From Oscarella lobularis (lineage: Eukaryota > Porifera > Homoscleromorpha > Homosclerophorida > Oscarellidae), in the NCBI RefSeq assembly GCF_947507565.1, contig NC_089190.1:992001-1056000 (forward strand): a stretch of DNA of 64,000 bases, written 5' to 3'. Position numbers and translations under genes: made by a program. The notes beneath the pieces were generated by a model, which made no database searches, was not told where the DNA came from, and saw only the letters and a program-made list of their open reading frames with translations. Positions 35,089-47,858 of the stretch are shown here, in pieces. Position 1 is the stretch's first letter. Every line of letters starts with the position of its first letter.

Positions 35089-38000
35089 ATGTCCCCCTTC
35101 AAGCTCGTCTCCCTCTTCCTCGCTCTCGTCGCCGTCACGTTGCTCGTCGACGAGACGTCGTCGTGGTTATGGAGTCGCCGACGTCGTCGACGTCGATGTT
35201 CGGCCGTCAATTGCGCCTACAACAATTGGTCGAGCTGGTCCTCGTGTCGCTCGTGCAGGTCGGGTCGAGGACGACAAAGTCGCTCTCGATCCAAATCGAG
35301 ACAGGAATCGTGCGGCGGATCGTGCAACATCAACAGCAACTCCCAATCGAGAGGATGCTGTTGTTCGATAAAGTCAGCTATGAGCGAAAGAGAAAGCATT
35401 AGTGGGGCAAATTTCGCTTTGTAGTTGCCTTCTCAACAATTGGAGCCGATGGGGTTCGTGCAGTCGACCGTGCGGCGGAGGCTATCGGTATCGTACTCGT
35501 TCTACGCGACGCTCGGCGTCGTGCGGCGGATCGGCCTGTTCGAATTGGCGCAGCTGGCGACAATCGTGCGGAAACGGCTGTTGCCGGGCCAATTGCCTCG
35601 TGAATCAGTGGGCCTCGTGGTCGACGAACTGCCCGTGCGGAGCGACGGCGATGCAGCGTCGCTATCGCTCGGTCTCGCGGGCGTCGTCGTGCGGGGGATC
35701 CGGCTGTCCTGCCGTGTCGCAAATACGTCGAAATAACTGCGGCTGCTGTAGGCAGAATTGCCTATGGAAGTGGGGCTCTTGGGGTTCTTGTTCAACGAAT
35801 TGTGGATACGGACGTCGGACTCGTGGCGTCGTCGTGACGAGACGAGCCAGTTGCGGCGGCTCTGGCTGTCCGAGTATCTCCAGCAGTCGTTCCTGTTGGC
35901 AGTACTCCAGAAGAAATTGTCAAGTGAGTAGTTCCTGACTCAAACCTATAGACAGAATTATGTGTCGTTAGATGAACAGCTGGTCGTCGTACGGTCGCTG
36001 TAGCGCGAATTGCGGTCAGGGAACGATGACGCGCTATCGAAGCGTAAGAGTGTCGCCCTCCTGCGGCGGTTCGTCGTGTCCGTCGACGAGTCAGACGGTT
36101 GGTTGTTCGGCGGGCTGTTGCCCGGTGAACTGCGCCGTCAACGGTTGGGGTAGCTGGGGCTCGTGTTCGGCCAGCTGCGGTTTCGGACGCCAGTAGGAAA
36201 CACCGACTTTGGAAATTTATTTTATTTATTGAATCTTTTCTAGGTATCAGTCTCGTTCTGTTCGAAGGAGTGCTAGTTGCGGTGGATCGTCGTGTCCGGC
36301 TCTGAGTCGATCGAGGTCCTGTGCGCGCTACAATAGACGCAATTGCGTCGTCGGCGGCTGGTCGACGTGGTCGCAGTGCAGTAACCAGTGCGGATCGGGT
36401 CGATCGACTCGCACTCGACGGGTAACGACGGCCGCCTCTTGCGGCGGCTCGTGTCCGTCCTTGTCCGAGTCGAGAGCGTGTACGTCGTACGCGGCGAATC
36501 GAGACTGCCGGGTTCGTCCTACGCGTCGCCGTCTGTCTTTCGCTTTCTCATTTCGCTTTCAAGGTCAACTCGTGGGGAAATTGGGGCGCTTGTTCGGAAA
36601 AGTGCGCGCTCGGATCGTCGTATCGTTACCGAAGCGTTTCCCAGAGTCAGAATTGTCGAGGATCGGGCTGTCCTTCTTTATCGGTAAATTTTTAGTCCGT
36701 TAATTTTGAGAGGCGCACATCCTTCGTGCGAGGCCTTCTTTCAACGTTTTCACTTTGTCTCCTTTCTCCACTCCCTCGCTTTTTTTATTCCCGATCCTTA
36801 AAGTGAATGGCTCTATAGCGGGCTTTTCTGACTGAGTTCTACTTTGTTCCGAACCTCCTTTTTCACACAATTTGCAGTCGAATTTTGAGCTTTAACAATT
36901 CAAACACTTTACTAGACTAAGCCCTTTCGCTGGTGCAGTTGTTAATCGTGTTTTCCCGCTAGCAATCGCGACAGTGCGGATCGGCGAACGGCGGTTGCGC
37001 GCACAACTGCAACGGCGGCGCTTGCTCGTGCCGCAGCGGCTACCTTCTCAACAGCGATCGACGCACGTGTCGTCCGCGCGATTGCGGCGCGCCGTCGGTG
37101 AAATTCTGTCCGTCGGGCACGACATACGGCACGACGTGCAAATATGCGGCGTTTTCGTGCCCCTCCGGAACGACGTACGGGAAAACGTGCGTCACCCAGT
37201 GTCCGAACGGATACGAACTGAAGAACGGACCGAGTTCGATTACCTGTCAGTCATCCGGAGCGTGGACGACGTACAGAGGAAGCTACTGTTCCAGAATTAA
37301 CAAACCGCCAAGCAAGGTAAAGAAAGATTTGACTCCGATTCTCATTTCCATGCTTCCTTTTTCAGGTATCTCTGTCGAGAACTTACGTGTACGAGAACGT
37401 GAAGGCGGGATCGGTTGTCGGCGCGTTTACGACGACGGATCCGAATCCCAAAGATACGCACACGTATCGTCTGCTAGACAGTGCAAACGGAAAATTCAAA
37501 CTTGTCAGCGGAAGCAGTCTCGCCATCACCATCAGTCCCAACTACGAAGTATCGCCGAAAAGGTAATCCACGCAGCGTACACGTACGACAAAAAAGAGAC
37601 CGTTTTTCTCCTTAGTTTTGCGATAAAGGTTCGCAGCACGGACAACAAGGGTCTCTATTTGGATGCAACATTCACAGTCAACGTGCGGAATGTCAACGAA
37701 CAACCAACAGGCATATCGGTGCGGTATATTGTCTTCTCTTTTCTTGCTCTGACGCTCTCTATCGCTTCTGTAGTTATCCAACGTCTATCTAAATGAGAAT
37801 AGCGCGAAGGGGACCCTCGTCGGTTCCCTGGCGACGACGGACCCCGACAATGGTCAAGCGTTCGCGTACTCGCTTCTCGACAGCGCTAGCGGACGATTTC
37901 GCGTCAACGGCAATCGTCTCGAAGTCGCTGTGCTGAATACCCGCTGTCTAGCCGAAGGCGGCAGCCTCTGCTTGCTCAACTACGAAACGCAGAAGACCTT

Positions 38001-41000
38001 CACCGTACGCATTCGGAGCCGAGACAACGGATCGCCGTCGCTTTACAAAGACGTCACTTTCACCATTCGTCTTCGCGACGTCAACGATCAGCCGAGAAAT
38101 CTCAAACTGTCCGGCTATACGATGAAAGAGGACGCCGCTGTTAATACTCCCATCGGTGGCCTGTCGGTTAGCGACGAAGATTCCGGGCAGAAAATAACGT
38201 ACACGCTCTCGAACGACGCCGGCGGTCGATTCTCGCTCAACGCCGCTAATCAGGTCGTGCGAAAGACGTCGAGCGGAATCGACTACGAAACGACGACGAG
38301 TTATAAAATCGTCGCCGTGGCGACGGACAACGGTAAACCAGCTATGAGAGTTTCGAAGACGTTTACGATCGAGATTCTCGACGTCAACGAGCCGCCCGTC
38401 AGCATCACGTTTGCGTCGACGAACGGGCAGATGTCGTTTACGAGCAATAATCCGACGGTGAAGGAAAATTCGGTGAAGGGAACGATAGTCGGAACTCTCG
38501 TCGCCTACGACGCCGACGCCAATCAGAAGCTCGCATTCCGGCTCGACGACACGGCGGGAAATCGATTTGCACTGAAGACGTCTTCCGTCACCTGTGCGTC
38601 AGTCAACGTTCAGGTAAGGAGATAAAATAAATGCATAGAAGATTTGGTGAACGTTTCGTTAGAAGGAGGTTTGGGCTTACATTAGGTGCATGTATACTCC
38701 TTTGGAAGATAGTTGTCTAATTTTCGTTACTTAGAATTTGAAGACCAAATGCACCGTTCCTGTCATCGTCAATGGCGTTCTCAATCACGAAGTCGACGCC
38801 TTGCACGCGATCGTCGTTCGAGTCACCGACGAGCACAAACTCTTCAAAACGGCTCGATATTCGATTAAAATCATCGACGTTAACGATCGACCGAGAGACA
38901 TTGCCTTCTCCGGCGGCGCTCAACCGTCAATCGACGAGAACGAGAACGGCAAGCGTCTCGGCAGTTTCACGACGACCGACGACGATCCGGCAAACTTTCA
39001 CACGTACACGCTCACGAATTCGGCCGGCGGTCGATTCGTGATGAAAGGAACCACCCTAATGACGTCCTCGAACGCGAATTTGAATTACGAAGACGCTTCT
39101 CAGTACAAGATCATCGTTCGATCGACCGACTCCGGATCTCCGCCTCTGTTCGTCGAGAAATCGTTCACCGTTCAAGTGAAGGACGTCAACGAGGTTCCGA
39201 CTGCCGTTCGTTTGTCGAACGGCAAAGTGACGGAAAACGGCGCTTTGAATACCGTCGTCGGCACGCTGACGGCAACCGATCCGGACAACTTTAAGAGCGT
39301 GCGTCAGACGTTTACCTACACTATCATCGACAGCGCTGCGGGTCGATTCAAAGTCGATAAGGGCGTTGTCAAGGTAGCGGTCTCGAATGTCGGCTGTTTG
39401 AAGAACGGCGGTGCCGAGTGCAAGATCGATTACGAAAAGGCAAAATCTCACAAGATCGTCGTTCGCGTCACGGACAATGGAAGTCCGCCCCTCCAGAAAG
39501 ATTTCACCGTGACGATCGCCGTGACGGACGCCAACGATCAGCCGCGAAATCTCCAAATCGATACGTTTTCGGTTAAGGAGAATGCGCCTGCTGGAACTCT
39601 AGTCGGAACGTTGAGTGCGACAGACGAAGACGCCGGTCAAAGTCTTACGTATAAATTAACGAACGACGATAAGGGACAGTTCAAATTGAAGGACAACAAA
39701 CTGCAGAAAGCCAAATCGGCCGATTACGAAACGAAGACGTCTCATTCCGTAACGATCGTCGTGACGGACAACGGCAATCCGAAACTATCCGTAAGAAATT
39801 GTTTCCGTGCGATTTCTCCCTGACCTCGTTTACGCAGATGACCAAAGTCTTTACAATCGAAGTACTGAACGTCAACGAGCCGCCCGTGACGATCATCTTT
39901 AAAGATAAAAACGGGCAGCTGAGCTTTGGTGATAATTCGCCTCGAGTGAACGAAAACTCTCGCCTGAAAACCGCCGTCGGCATCGTAGAAGCCCACGACG
40001 AAGATGCCGCTCAGAAACTAACGTTTTCGTTGGACGACGACGCCGGCGGACTTTTCCAAGTGGAAAAGACTGGAGTTTGCAGTTCGACTAATTCAATTGC
40101 TGTAAATAGAGGCTCTTGTTCAATTTTTTTCTCTCAACCGCTTTTGTTTCTTTTTTCCTAGGGCGTCAAGACCGTGTGCACCGCGTCGGTGACGGTATCA
40201 GGCGCGTTGAACTACGAAGGAAACGGCAAGCACACGATCATAGTTCGAGCAACGGACAAGGGCGGACTTTTCGTCGCTATTCGCTTTACAATCGCCGTCG
40301 TCGACGTAAACGACAAGCCCACGGTAAAAAGACAGCACATAAAAAACGAAAAAGAATAATATAGCCCTTTTTCTCTAATTAAAGGCTATTCAACTGGCCG
40401 GCGGTTCTCCTACCGCCGTCGAAAATAAGAACGGTGCCGTCGTCGGCGGTCTGGTGACGACCGACGACGACGTCGCGCAGACTCACGCGTACAAATTGAT
40501 CAACAGCGCCGGCGGCAAATTCGTCGTCGACGGCACCGAAATCAAAGTGTCGCCGTCGGCGAATTTGAATTACGAGATCGCCAACCGGCACACAATCGTC
40601 GTCATGTCGACCGATAGCGGATCGCCGCCCATGTCGGTGACGGCGGCGTTCATCGTTCGCGTTCTCGACGTAAATGAGAAACCGACGTCGATTAGCATTG
40701 ACTCCAACACCGTGCCGGAAAACAGCGGCGCGAACACGCAAATCGGAAAACTGTCCACCGCCGATCCGGACAATCTCGCATCCGCTCGACAAACGTTCAC
40801 CTATTCGATGTTGGACGGTGCGTCGGGTCGATTCAGATTGGACGGGGGCGTGGTCGAAGTGGCAGCGTCAAATGCGAAGTGCCTAGCGCTCGGCGGTAAG
40901 GAATGTCTTTTGAATATCGAAGAGAAGAAAGAGTACGACGTCGTCGTGCGAGCGACGGACAGCGGCTCGCCGGCCCTGTCGATCGATTACGTGCTGACGA

Positions 41001-44000
41001 TTCGATTGACCGACGTGAACGATCGACCTCGCGCTCTCGACTTGTCAAACGATAAAGTGTTTGAGAATGCGCCGGTTGAAACGGTCGTCGGGAAACTGTC
41101 GTCGACGGACGAGGACGTCTCGCAGACGATCACGTATACGTTGATCGACGACGACAATGGGAGGTTTAAGATCGTTGGCGACGAGTTGCGAAAGGCGATG
41201 ACGGCCGACTACGAGACGTTCAAATCGCACACTGTGATCGTCGAGGCGAAAGACAACGGGAAACCAGCTCTTTCCGTGAGGAAACTCTCTATAAGCTCTT
41301 CATACATTCCGACTTTTTTTTCTAGATCACGAAGTCGTTCACTGTCGAAGTTCTCGACGTGAACGAGGCTCCAATTCGTATCAACGTCACCGACGAGAAC
41401 GGTCAGCTCAAGTTCCCCAACGACGATCCGCGAGTCGAAGAGCTGTCGCCTGTTGGAACCGTTATCGGCGAGATCGTCGCACTGGATCACGACGAAAACG
41501 AGACGCTGACGTTTCGTCTCGACGACGCGGCCGACGGAAGATTCTCGCTGGGAGCCAGCGCCTCATGCAAAACGATTACGGATAAACCGGTGAGTAATAA
41601 CGTACACGTAGAGCCGCCTAGATTTCTTATTGCAGGGAATTAATACGATGTGTTGGACGACATTGATTGTCAATGGCGATTTGGACTACGAGGCCAACTC
41701 CAAACATTATATCGATATCCGCGCGACAGACTCGAAGGGACTGTTCTTCACTCGTCGTTATAATGTCGACATTGTCGACGTCAATGACGTGCCGCACGTA
41801 AGTCCTAATCCTTTAACGTTTCACCTTTTTTATAAGGCTCTTTATTGAAGAACATTGATTTGACTGTTGATGAAGTCGATGAAAATCTCAACGATCAATT
41901 AATCGGCGATTTCGTTACGGAAGATCAGGATCCCACGCACACTCACACGTGCACGCTCGTCGACGACGCCAACGGGCTCTTCGTAGTGAAAAACTGTCAA
42001 TTGTATACGGCACCGAATGCTGGATTGAATTTCGAGGCGAAAAGCGAATACAACGTGACTGTGCGTTCGACTGACGACGGCGTGCCTCCGCTCTATCGCG
42101 AAGAAACGTTCCTCATTACGGTGCTCGACGTAAACGAAAATCCCACTCTCATTATCGTGTCTAATTTGAATGTGAGTTATTCCTCGCGAGCCTGTCGAAA
42201 TCGTTCGTTAATTCGTATGCGCAGGTTACTGAAAATTCGCCGGTTAACGCCGGAGTCGGAATCATAACCGTTGTTGATCCAGATAATTTCGGTCCGGCTG
42301 GTTCTTGGCAAAACCACACCTGTTCAGCTATTGATAACGCTGGCGGACGATTCGTCATCAAAGACAACGCTCTCATGGTAGGACAGAACATCGATCTCGT
42401 TTCTATAGCAACAATGAAGACATAAAAATTTAGGTTGCCGATTCCAGTCTCAACTTCGAAACGAACTCCACGTGGCCTGTACTCATACGTTGCGTAGACG
42501 ACGGTATTCCGCCTTTGAGCAGAGACCAGGCGTTCGTGGTCGTCGTCACGGACGTCAACGAGATGCCGACGAACGTACACATGCAGGGCGGCACCGTGGC
42601 TGAGAATCAGGCAGCGGGCCAACTGGTCGCGCAATTCACGACAGACGATCCGGACAACGAGGTCGAAGATCGACAGGTACGTGCGCGCGGCGACCATGGC
42701 GCGCGACTTGACGCCGATTTTCTTACTAGACTTTCGTCTACACGCTGGAAAACGTGCCAGTCGACTTTCCTTTCCGATTCGTGGGCAACGAACTGAGAAC
42801 GACGCGTAGTCTCGATTTTGAAGAGACTCCCTCGTGGAAAGTCGTCGTGCGATCGACCGACAGCGGCGGTCTCTACATCACCGAAACGTTTCAAGTTGAC
42901 GTCACAGACGAGAACGATCGACCGACTGGAATCCAACTTATCGGCCCGAGCTCCGTTCCGGAAAACAGCGTCGGCGGAACATACGTTGGACACGTATATA
43001 CCTTCGACGAAGACTTCGCCGATACGCACGCGGTTTCTATCGTAGCCGTCTATCCTGGCAGCGGGATACTGTCAGCAGATCGAGCTGTGTCCGGACTATT
43101 TCAGGTCAACTCTTCGACTGGTATATTGTCAGTGACGGACGGAGCTGATTTGAATTACGAAGCTGTAACGCATTACACCGTTGAGGTCTTGACCGTAGAC
43201 TCCGGCAGTCCGCCTCTCTCGTTTACTGGGTCGGTCGTCGTCAATATTACGGACTTAAACGAGAAGCCAACCAATATTACCTTGACCAATCAGGAGGTAC
43301 GTTTATTGATATTATTGTTTCCTTGTAACTAGAGAGAGGCACTTCAGATTGTCGAGAATAGTCGCAACGGCACTGTCGTCGCGACGATCGTTGTCTCGGA
43401 TCCCGATAATGAGAAGTCGAGTCGTCAGAAACACGCTTGCGTTGTACTAGACTATCCCGAACAGCCGTTCAAGGTAAGAAAAAAGGCGTCCATCGTTCGT
43501 CCTCGCAATGTTTTTCTTGTTCTCTTTAGGTCATTGACAATGTGACTTTGATTGTCGCTCAAGACGAGCTCAATTACGAGGAAGAACGAAATTACACTAT
43601 TGACGTACGTGAGACAGATTATCCTTTTGAGCGAAACTGTTCACCAAAATTTTGTCTAATTAGATTCGTTGCTTTGACGACGGCGTACCTATTACATTCC
43701 TTGATCGACAGTTTCTTATTGAGGTTCTCGACGTCAACGAAGCTCCCACTTTCGTTGGGCTAACCGATTACGTCATCGACGAGAATCTCGACGTCGGCAC
43801 GACAGTGGGAATAATCACGAGCACGGATCCGGACAACGAAGTGGCGTGGGTACAGAACGTGACGTACGCTCTGTCAGGCAACGCCTCGGTTCCTTTTGCA
43901 ATCAACGGTACCGATCTCGTTGCTACGGCGACGTTTGACTACGAAGTCAAATCGAGCTATCGCATCCGTCTCACGGCGGCAGACAATGGACTGACTCCTG

Positions 44001-47000
44001 CGAGCACGACTGTAGAAATAACGATTCGTGTCGGAAATGTTAACGATCAGCCGACGGAGGTCGTGTTCAAGAGCAAGGGAGTCGACGAGAATTCGCCCGG
44101 TGGAACGATTATCGGAGTGCTTGAGACGGTGGACGAGGATAGGGGACAAAATCATACGTACGCTATTGTCCCAATTGGAAACGTTACGAGTCAGTCAAAG
44201 AAAGCCTAAAGGGTAAATAAATATTTAATACGTTTTTTCCTTTTTTAGCGTATTTCGATTTGGACGGCAATACGTTGGTTGTTCCCAGTGGCACGAGATT
44301 TAACTACGAAGAAGAAAACGTTTACGTCGTCGTCATAAGAACGACGGACAACGGCACTCCGCCTCTAAGTTACGAAGTAATTAACTTAGCGTCTTTTAAC
44401 AGAACTTATGGACTTTATTCTTTCATCTAGAACGATGTGATTGTAAACATTCTCGACGTCAACGAACCGCCGACCGACATCTTGTCCTACTACGAAGACG
44501 AAATCGACGAAAATAGTCCGGCCGGAACATTCGTCGCCAATCTGACGATCATCGATCCCGATTTCAATCAGACGCACACGTGCAAATTGCTAAACGGATC
44601 CGACTTCTTCACCGTCGTCCAAGGACCGACGCCGGAATTGTACGTCGCCGTCGGCGCCGACATCGACTTCGAAAGGGATCCGTCAATTTGGGTGTTGCTG
44701 CGATGCAGCGACGACGGTCGTCCGCCGCTCAGTCTCGATCATTCGTTCGTCGTTCGCGTGATCGACGTCAACGAGCCGGTGACGAAGATCGAGCTGACGG
44801 GATCTCGTCGAATTCGCGAGAACGTGCCCGTCGGTGCCGTGATCGCAAACGTGTCGGTCGTGGACGAGGATCGCGGTCAGACGCACTATTATAGTCTGGA
44901 AGGTTTTCTCGCTAACGCGTTTGAGGTAAGATCTATACGTAGAGAGTATGGGCATAAATGGATGGCATGGGAATTGATTAGTGTATTAGTAAATAACAAG
45001 AATATTTCTTCTCGCTCACTACTGTAGAGTTGAGGAAATTAAAACGAGTATACTAAAGTTTAGCAACGCGCCGTTAGTATAAGACCTTTGCTGAAGACTA
45101 TTTTTTCTTCGTAGCTCATTAACGAAGGAAGGGAGTTGGTCGTCGCTCGGCCGGTTAGCTTTGACTACGAAAGCCTCGCCGATCCAGTCATCAACGTCAC
45201 TATATTCGTCGTCGACGATGGCCTGCCGCCGCTGAACTTCAGCGAAACGTTCTTCTTCACAGTGATCGACATCAACGAAGCGCCGACAAACATCACCCTC
45301 AAAGGGGGCCCCGAAGTGCCCGAAAACGCGTCTCCCGGCGATCTAGTCGGCGTAATAGAGGTCTTCAATCCAGAAAGCAACGGTCCAATATCGTACGTCA
45401 TTCTATCGGTGAACGGCATCGCGAATTCGACCGATTTTTATCTCGTCACGAATGCATCGGGAACGTTCCTCTATCTGAATCAAAGTCTGAACTACGACAA
45501 CATATCGTCGTTCGCGCTAGAAATCTTGGCGTCGGACAGCGACGATCCGCCTATGTCGTCCGTCCTGACGCTCGACGTCGACGTCAAACGAACGGATCCG
45601 TGCGCGCTCGGCACGGCCGGCTGCGACGACGCGACGCGCGCCACGTGCATTCGAACGAACGCGACGACGAGCCGATGCGAATGCCTTCCTGGATACTCCG
45701 GCGACGGCGTCGTTTGCGACGACATCGACTATTGCGAAACGACGCCGACTGACAGCAATTCCAATTCGTCGTCGTTGCTATGCAACAACGGCACGTGCGT
45801 CGATCAAGTGGACGGATACGAGTGCCGTTGCAACGTCGGATTCTTGCAACCGGACTGCAGCGTTCAGGTCGACGAGTGCGCGTCGAATCCGTGCGGCGTC
45901 GGCGGCAATTGTCTCGACTTCGTCAACGGTTTTTCCTGCTCGTGTAGCGACGGCTATCGCGGCGACCTTTGCGAGGAGAACGTCGACGACTGCGCGTCGT
46001 CGCCGTGTTTCGGCGCGAGCACGTGCGTCGACGGCGTGGCGACGTTTCGCTGTCTGTGTTCGCCCGACTACACGGGCGATCTGTGCTCGTTTTTGATCGA
46101 CGCCTGCGAGGATCGACCGTGCAGACAGCAGACGTGTATTCCCAAGCCACTCGGTTCTTCGGTCGCAACGAATTCGTCTACTTTGCCGAGCGTCGTGATA
46201 TCGACGGGCGTCGACGTCGATCACTTATGCGTTCCCGACCAGTTCGTCGTCACGTTGCCGTTTACGGACGATCTCACGCCCGGTAGCGTCGATTTTCAGA
46301 CGCAATTGGAACGCTACCTCAAAGACAATCTCTACGTTCCCCTACCCGATCCGGACGACAGTGCGAATGTGATCAACTTCGGCATATCGTCGGTGTACGT
46401 CATCGATGTCGTCAATATCGGAAACGGCGAAATGTCCGTGCACTTTGTCGTTCTGTTTAACAACAAACCGGTGCCGGTGAATTCGGTTTTAATTGGACTG
46501 AAAACCGATTGCGACGAAGGGAGCATGAGTCAAGCGTTTGGAAGTGAAATCGATTTGACGTGCAAATCGGTATTGAGCAGGAGTCGCAACGAAACGTCTC
46601 CGACGCATTCAGCTAGAATTGATGGTGACGGCGGCGACGATGACGACAGCACGAAGGTCGAGTATACTTGGGTCATAGCAGCGATTTCTGGCGTCGCCTT
46701 GCTCGTCTTGTCGATTATGATAACCTTGATCGTTGTGCGAAAGCGACAGAGGCGTAAGCGCTTGGCTATTGCGCGCGCCTCGTTTCCGTTTGACGGCGAT
46801 AGTGCGGTTCACGGCGAGTACGTGGCGTCGAGTGAAGCGATGCACAATCCCATTTACGAGCCGACTTACGCTGGTGGAGGAATTAGGAATCCGATCTATT
46901 GCGATGATGGTGACTTGGATGACGACGACGACGACGACGACGATGAGGGCATCTATGACAACCGCAATGTCAATCCCATTTTCAGCGAGAGTCATCCTGT

Positions 47001-47112
47001 GATGGAAAATCCTATTTACGATTTCTCGGTCGGTGATCCAGGAGAGGAGAGGGCTTATGACGTGCCACGGGATCTTATTCGCGGTGAGGACAACAATGAT
47101 TCTGCACTTTGA
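35089..47112 (+). CDS. Giant adhesion receptor X3: TSP1-EGF-Sushi-cadherin(22)-EGF-TM
   Basis: 25 exons in one frame, 3,438 residues: 35089-35372, 35425-35923, 35972-36192, 36244-36511, 36564-36683, 36963-37316, 37366-37562, 37616-37718, 37774-38613, 38735-39790, 39838-40101, 40162-40323, 40385-41275, 41326-41589, 41636-41797, 41851-42171, 42225-42377, 42434-42676, 42730-43296, 43348-43473, 43530-43604, 43664-44189, 44249-44376, 44431-44925, 45115-47112. Same module order as X1: signal peptide, RRRRRRR site, eight TSP1 (to ~464), EGF and Sushi-like module (to ~582), 22 cadherin repeats (to ~2,930), EGFs (to ~3,120), juxtamembrane region, TM (~3,292-3,314), tail of ~124 residues. Most exon lengths equal those of X1. 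The tail is longer than its paralogues', with NPIY three times, NPIF, a nine-Asp run, IYDN and YDVP, all typical PTB or SH2 docking forms. Expected to be a calcium-dependent adhesion and signalling receptor. Confidence 0.9.
46917..46948 (+). repeat. GAC/GAT run coding poly-aspartate in X3 tail
   Basis: A near-pure GAC run encodes nine consecutive Asp residues between two NPIY-type motifs. X1 has only short acidic runs here (DDDEER). Likely length-variable between individuals. Confidence 0.7.
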
Positions 47113-47490
47113 GAAGGAGAATGTGTTTGTCTGTTCGCTGTCTGGTCTGTTCATTCATTTATGTGCTGGGTGTTTAGTCGTTAGAAGTGCGTCAACAAGT
47201 CATATCTACTGGTATTTTTTTTCTTTTTGCACCTCGTACCCAGGCCCCTCCCACTGAGGAGAGGGCCGACATTCGCTGCTGCTACTAATTCCTTCTTTGA
47301 CTGATCTATCGGCTGATCAAGCCTGCTACTAGTAGCTTTCTCGTGCAAATCGCGTTGTGTTCTCTCAGAGTCTGCAAAATGGTCCTTCGTCGTCTTTCTT
47401 TGATGCTTCGGTTCGGATAGTGTTACGCCTCCTTGGCACTGAATTTGATTCAATTTTTTGCTAGATAAATCATGTGCTTTTGTCTGATGT

Positions 47491-47551
47491 CCCGTGTATC
47501 CGGGTAGGGTAAACGGAAGAGAAAACCGTTTACCCTACCCGGACATACGGG
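47491..47551. repeat. Hairpin repeat, first copy
   Basis: 26-bp arms (CCCGTGTATCCGGGTAGGGT and on to AAACGG) with two mismatches flank a 9-nt loop AAGAGAAAA. It is preceded by TGTCTGATG and followed by GGGCCACCGCA, the same context as the second copy, so the whole unit was duplicated. Confidence 0.8.
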
Positions 47552-47596
47552 CCACCGCACGTCACATGAATAAGCTCACCAATGAAATGTCTGATG

Positions 47597-47673
47597 CCCG
47601 TATATCCGGGTAGGGTAAACGGCTTTTCAGGAAAAAACAAGGAAAAACGGTTTGCCCTACCCGGATATACGGG
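47597..47673. repeat. Hairpin repeat, second copy
   Basis: Arms CCCGTATATCCGGGTAGGGT (continuing AAACGG) and their near-perfect complement, loop about 25 nt. Flanks TGTCTGATG and GGGCCACTGCA match the first copy. Likely a MITE-like foldback, or a structured 3' UTR segment. Confidence 0.8.
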
Positions 47674-47858
47674 CCACTGCAGTTGGTATACGTGACCACC
47701 GCCGGGCGTGCGTGCCTGCTCTCCTGAATTTCATCATAGTACATTGCGGTGCTTGTTTATTACATGTATCAAATATTCTATGTAAAAACTAGGAAAATAA
47801 AAGTTAGCTCTTCGCAAGTGCACGAACCAAAAAAACAAACAAAATACAAAGCATGATT

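Larger units (their letters stand above)
47113..47858. other. Intergenic between X3 and kelch-kinase K1
   Basis: Convergent 3' ends of X3 (plus) and K1 (minus). No gene. Contains two hairpin repeats at 47491-47551 and 47597-47673. No sulfotransferase fragment was found here, unlike after X1 and X2. Confidence 0.6.

Noticed and set aside
47113-47480. A third sulfotransferase-like relic after X3
   Set aside because: I looked for the conserved 3' signatures (TTGGCAGAATTTTT, GAGAGAATCCTCTGC) and did not find them.
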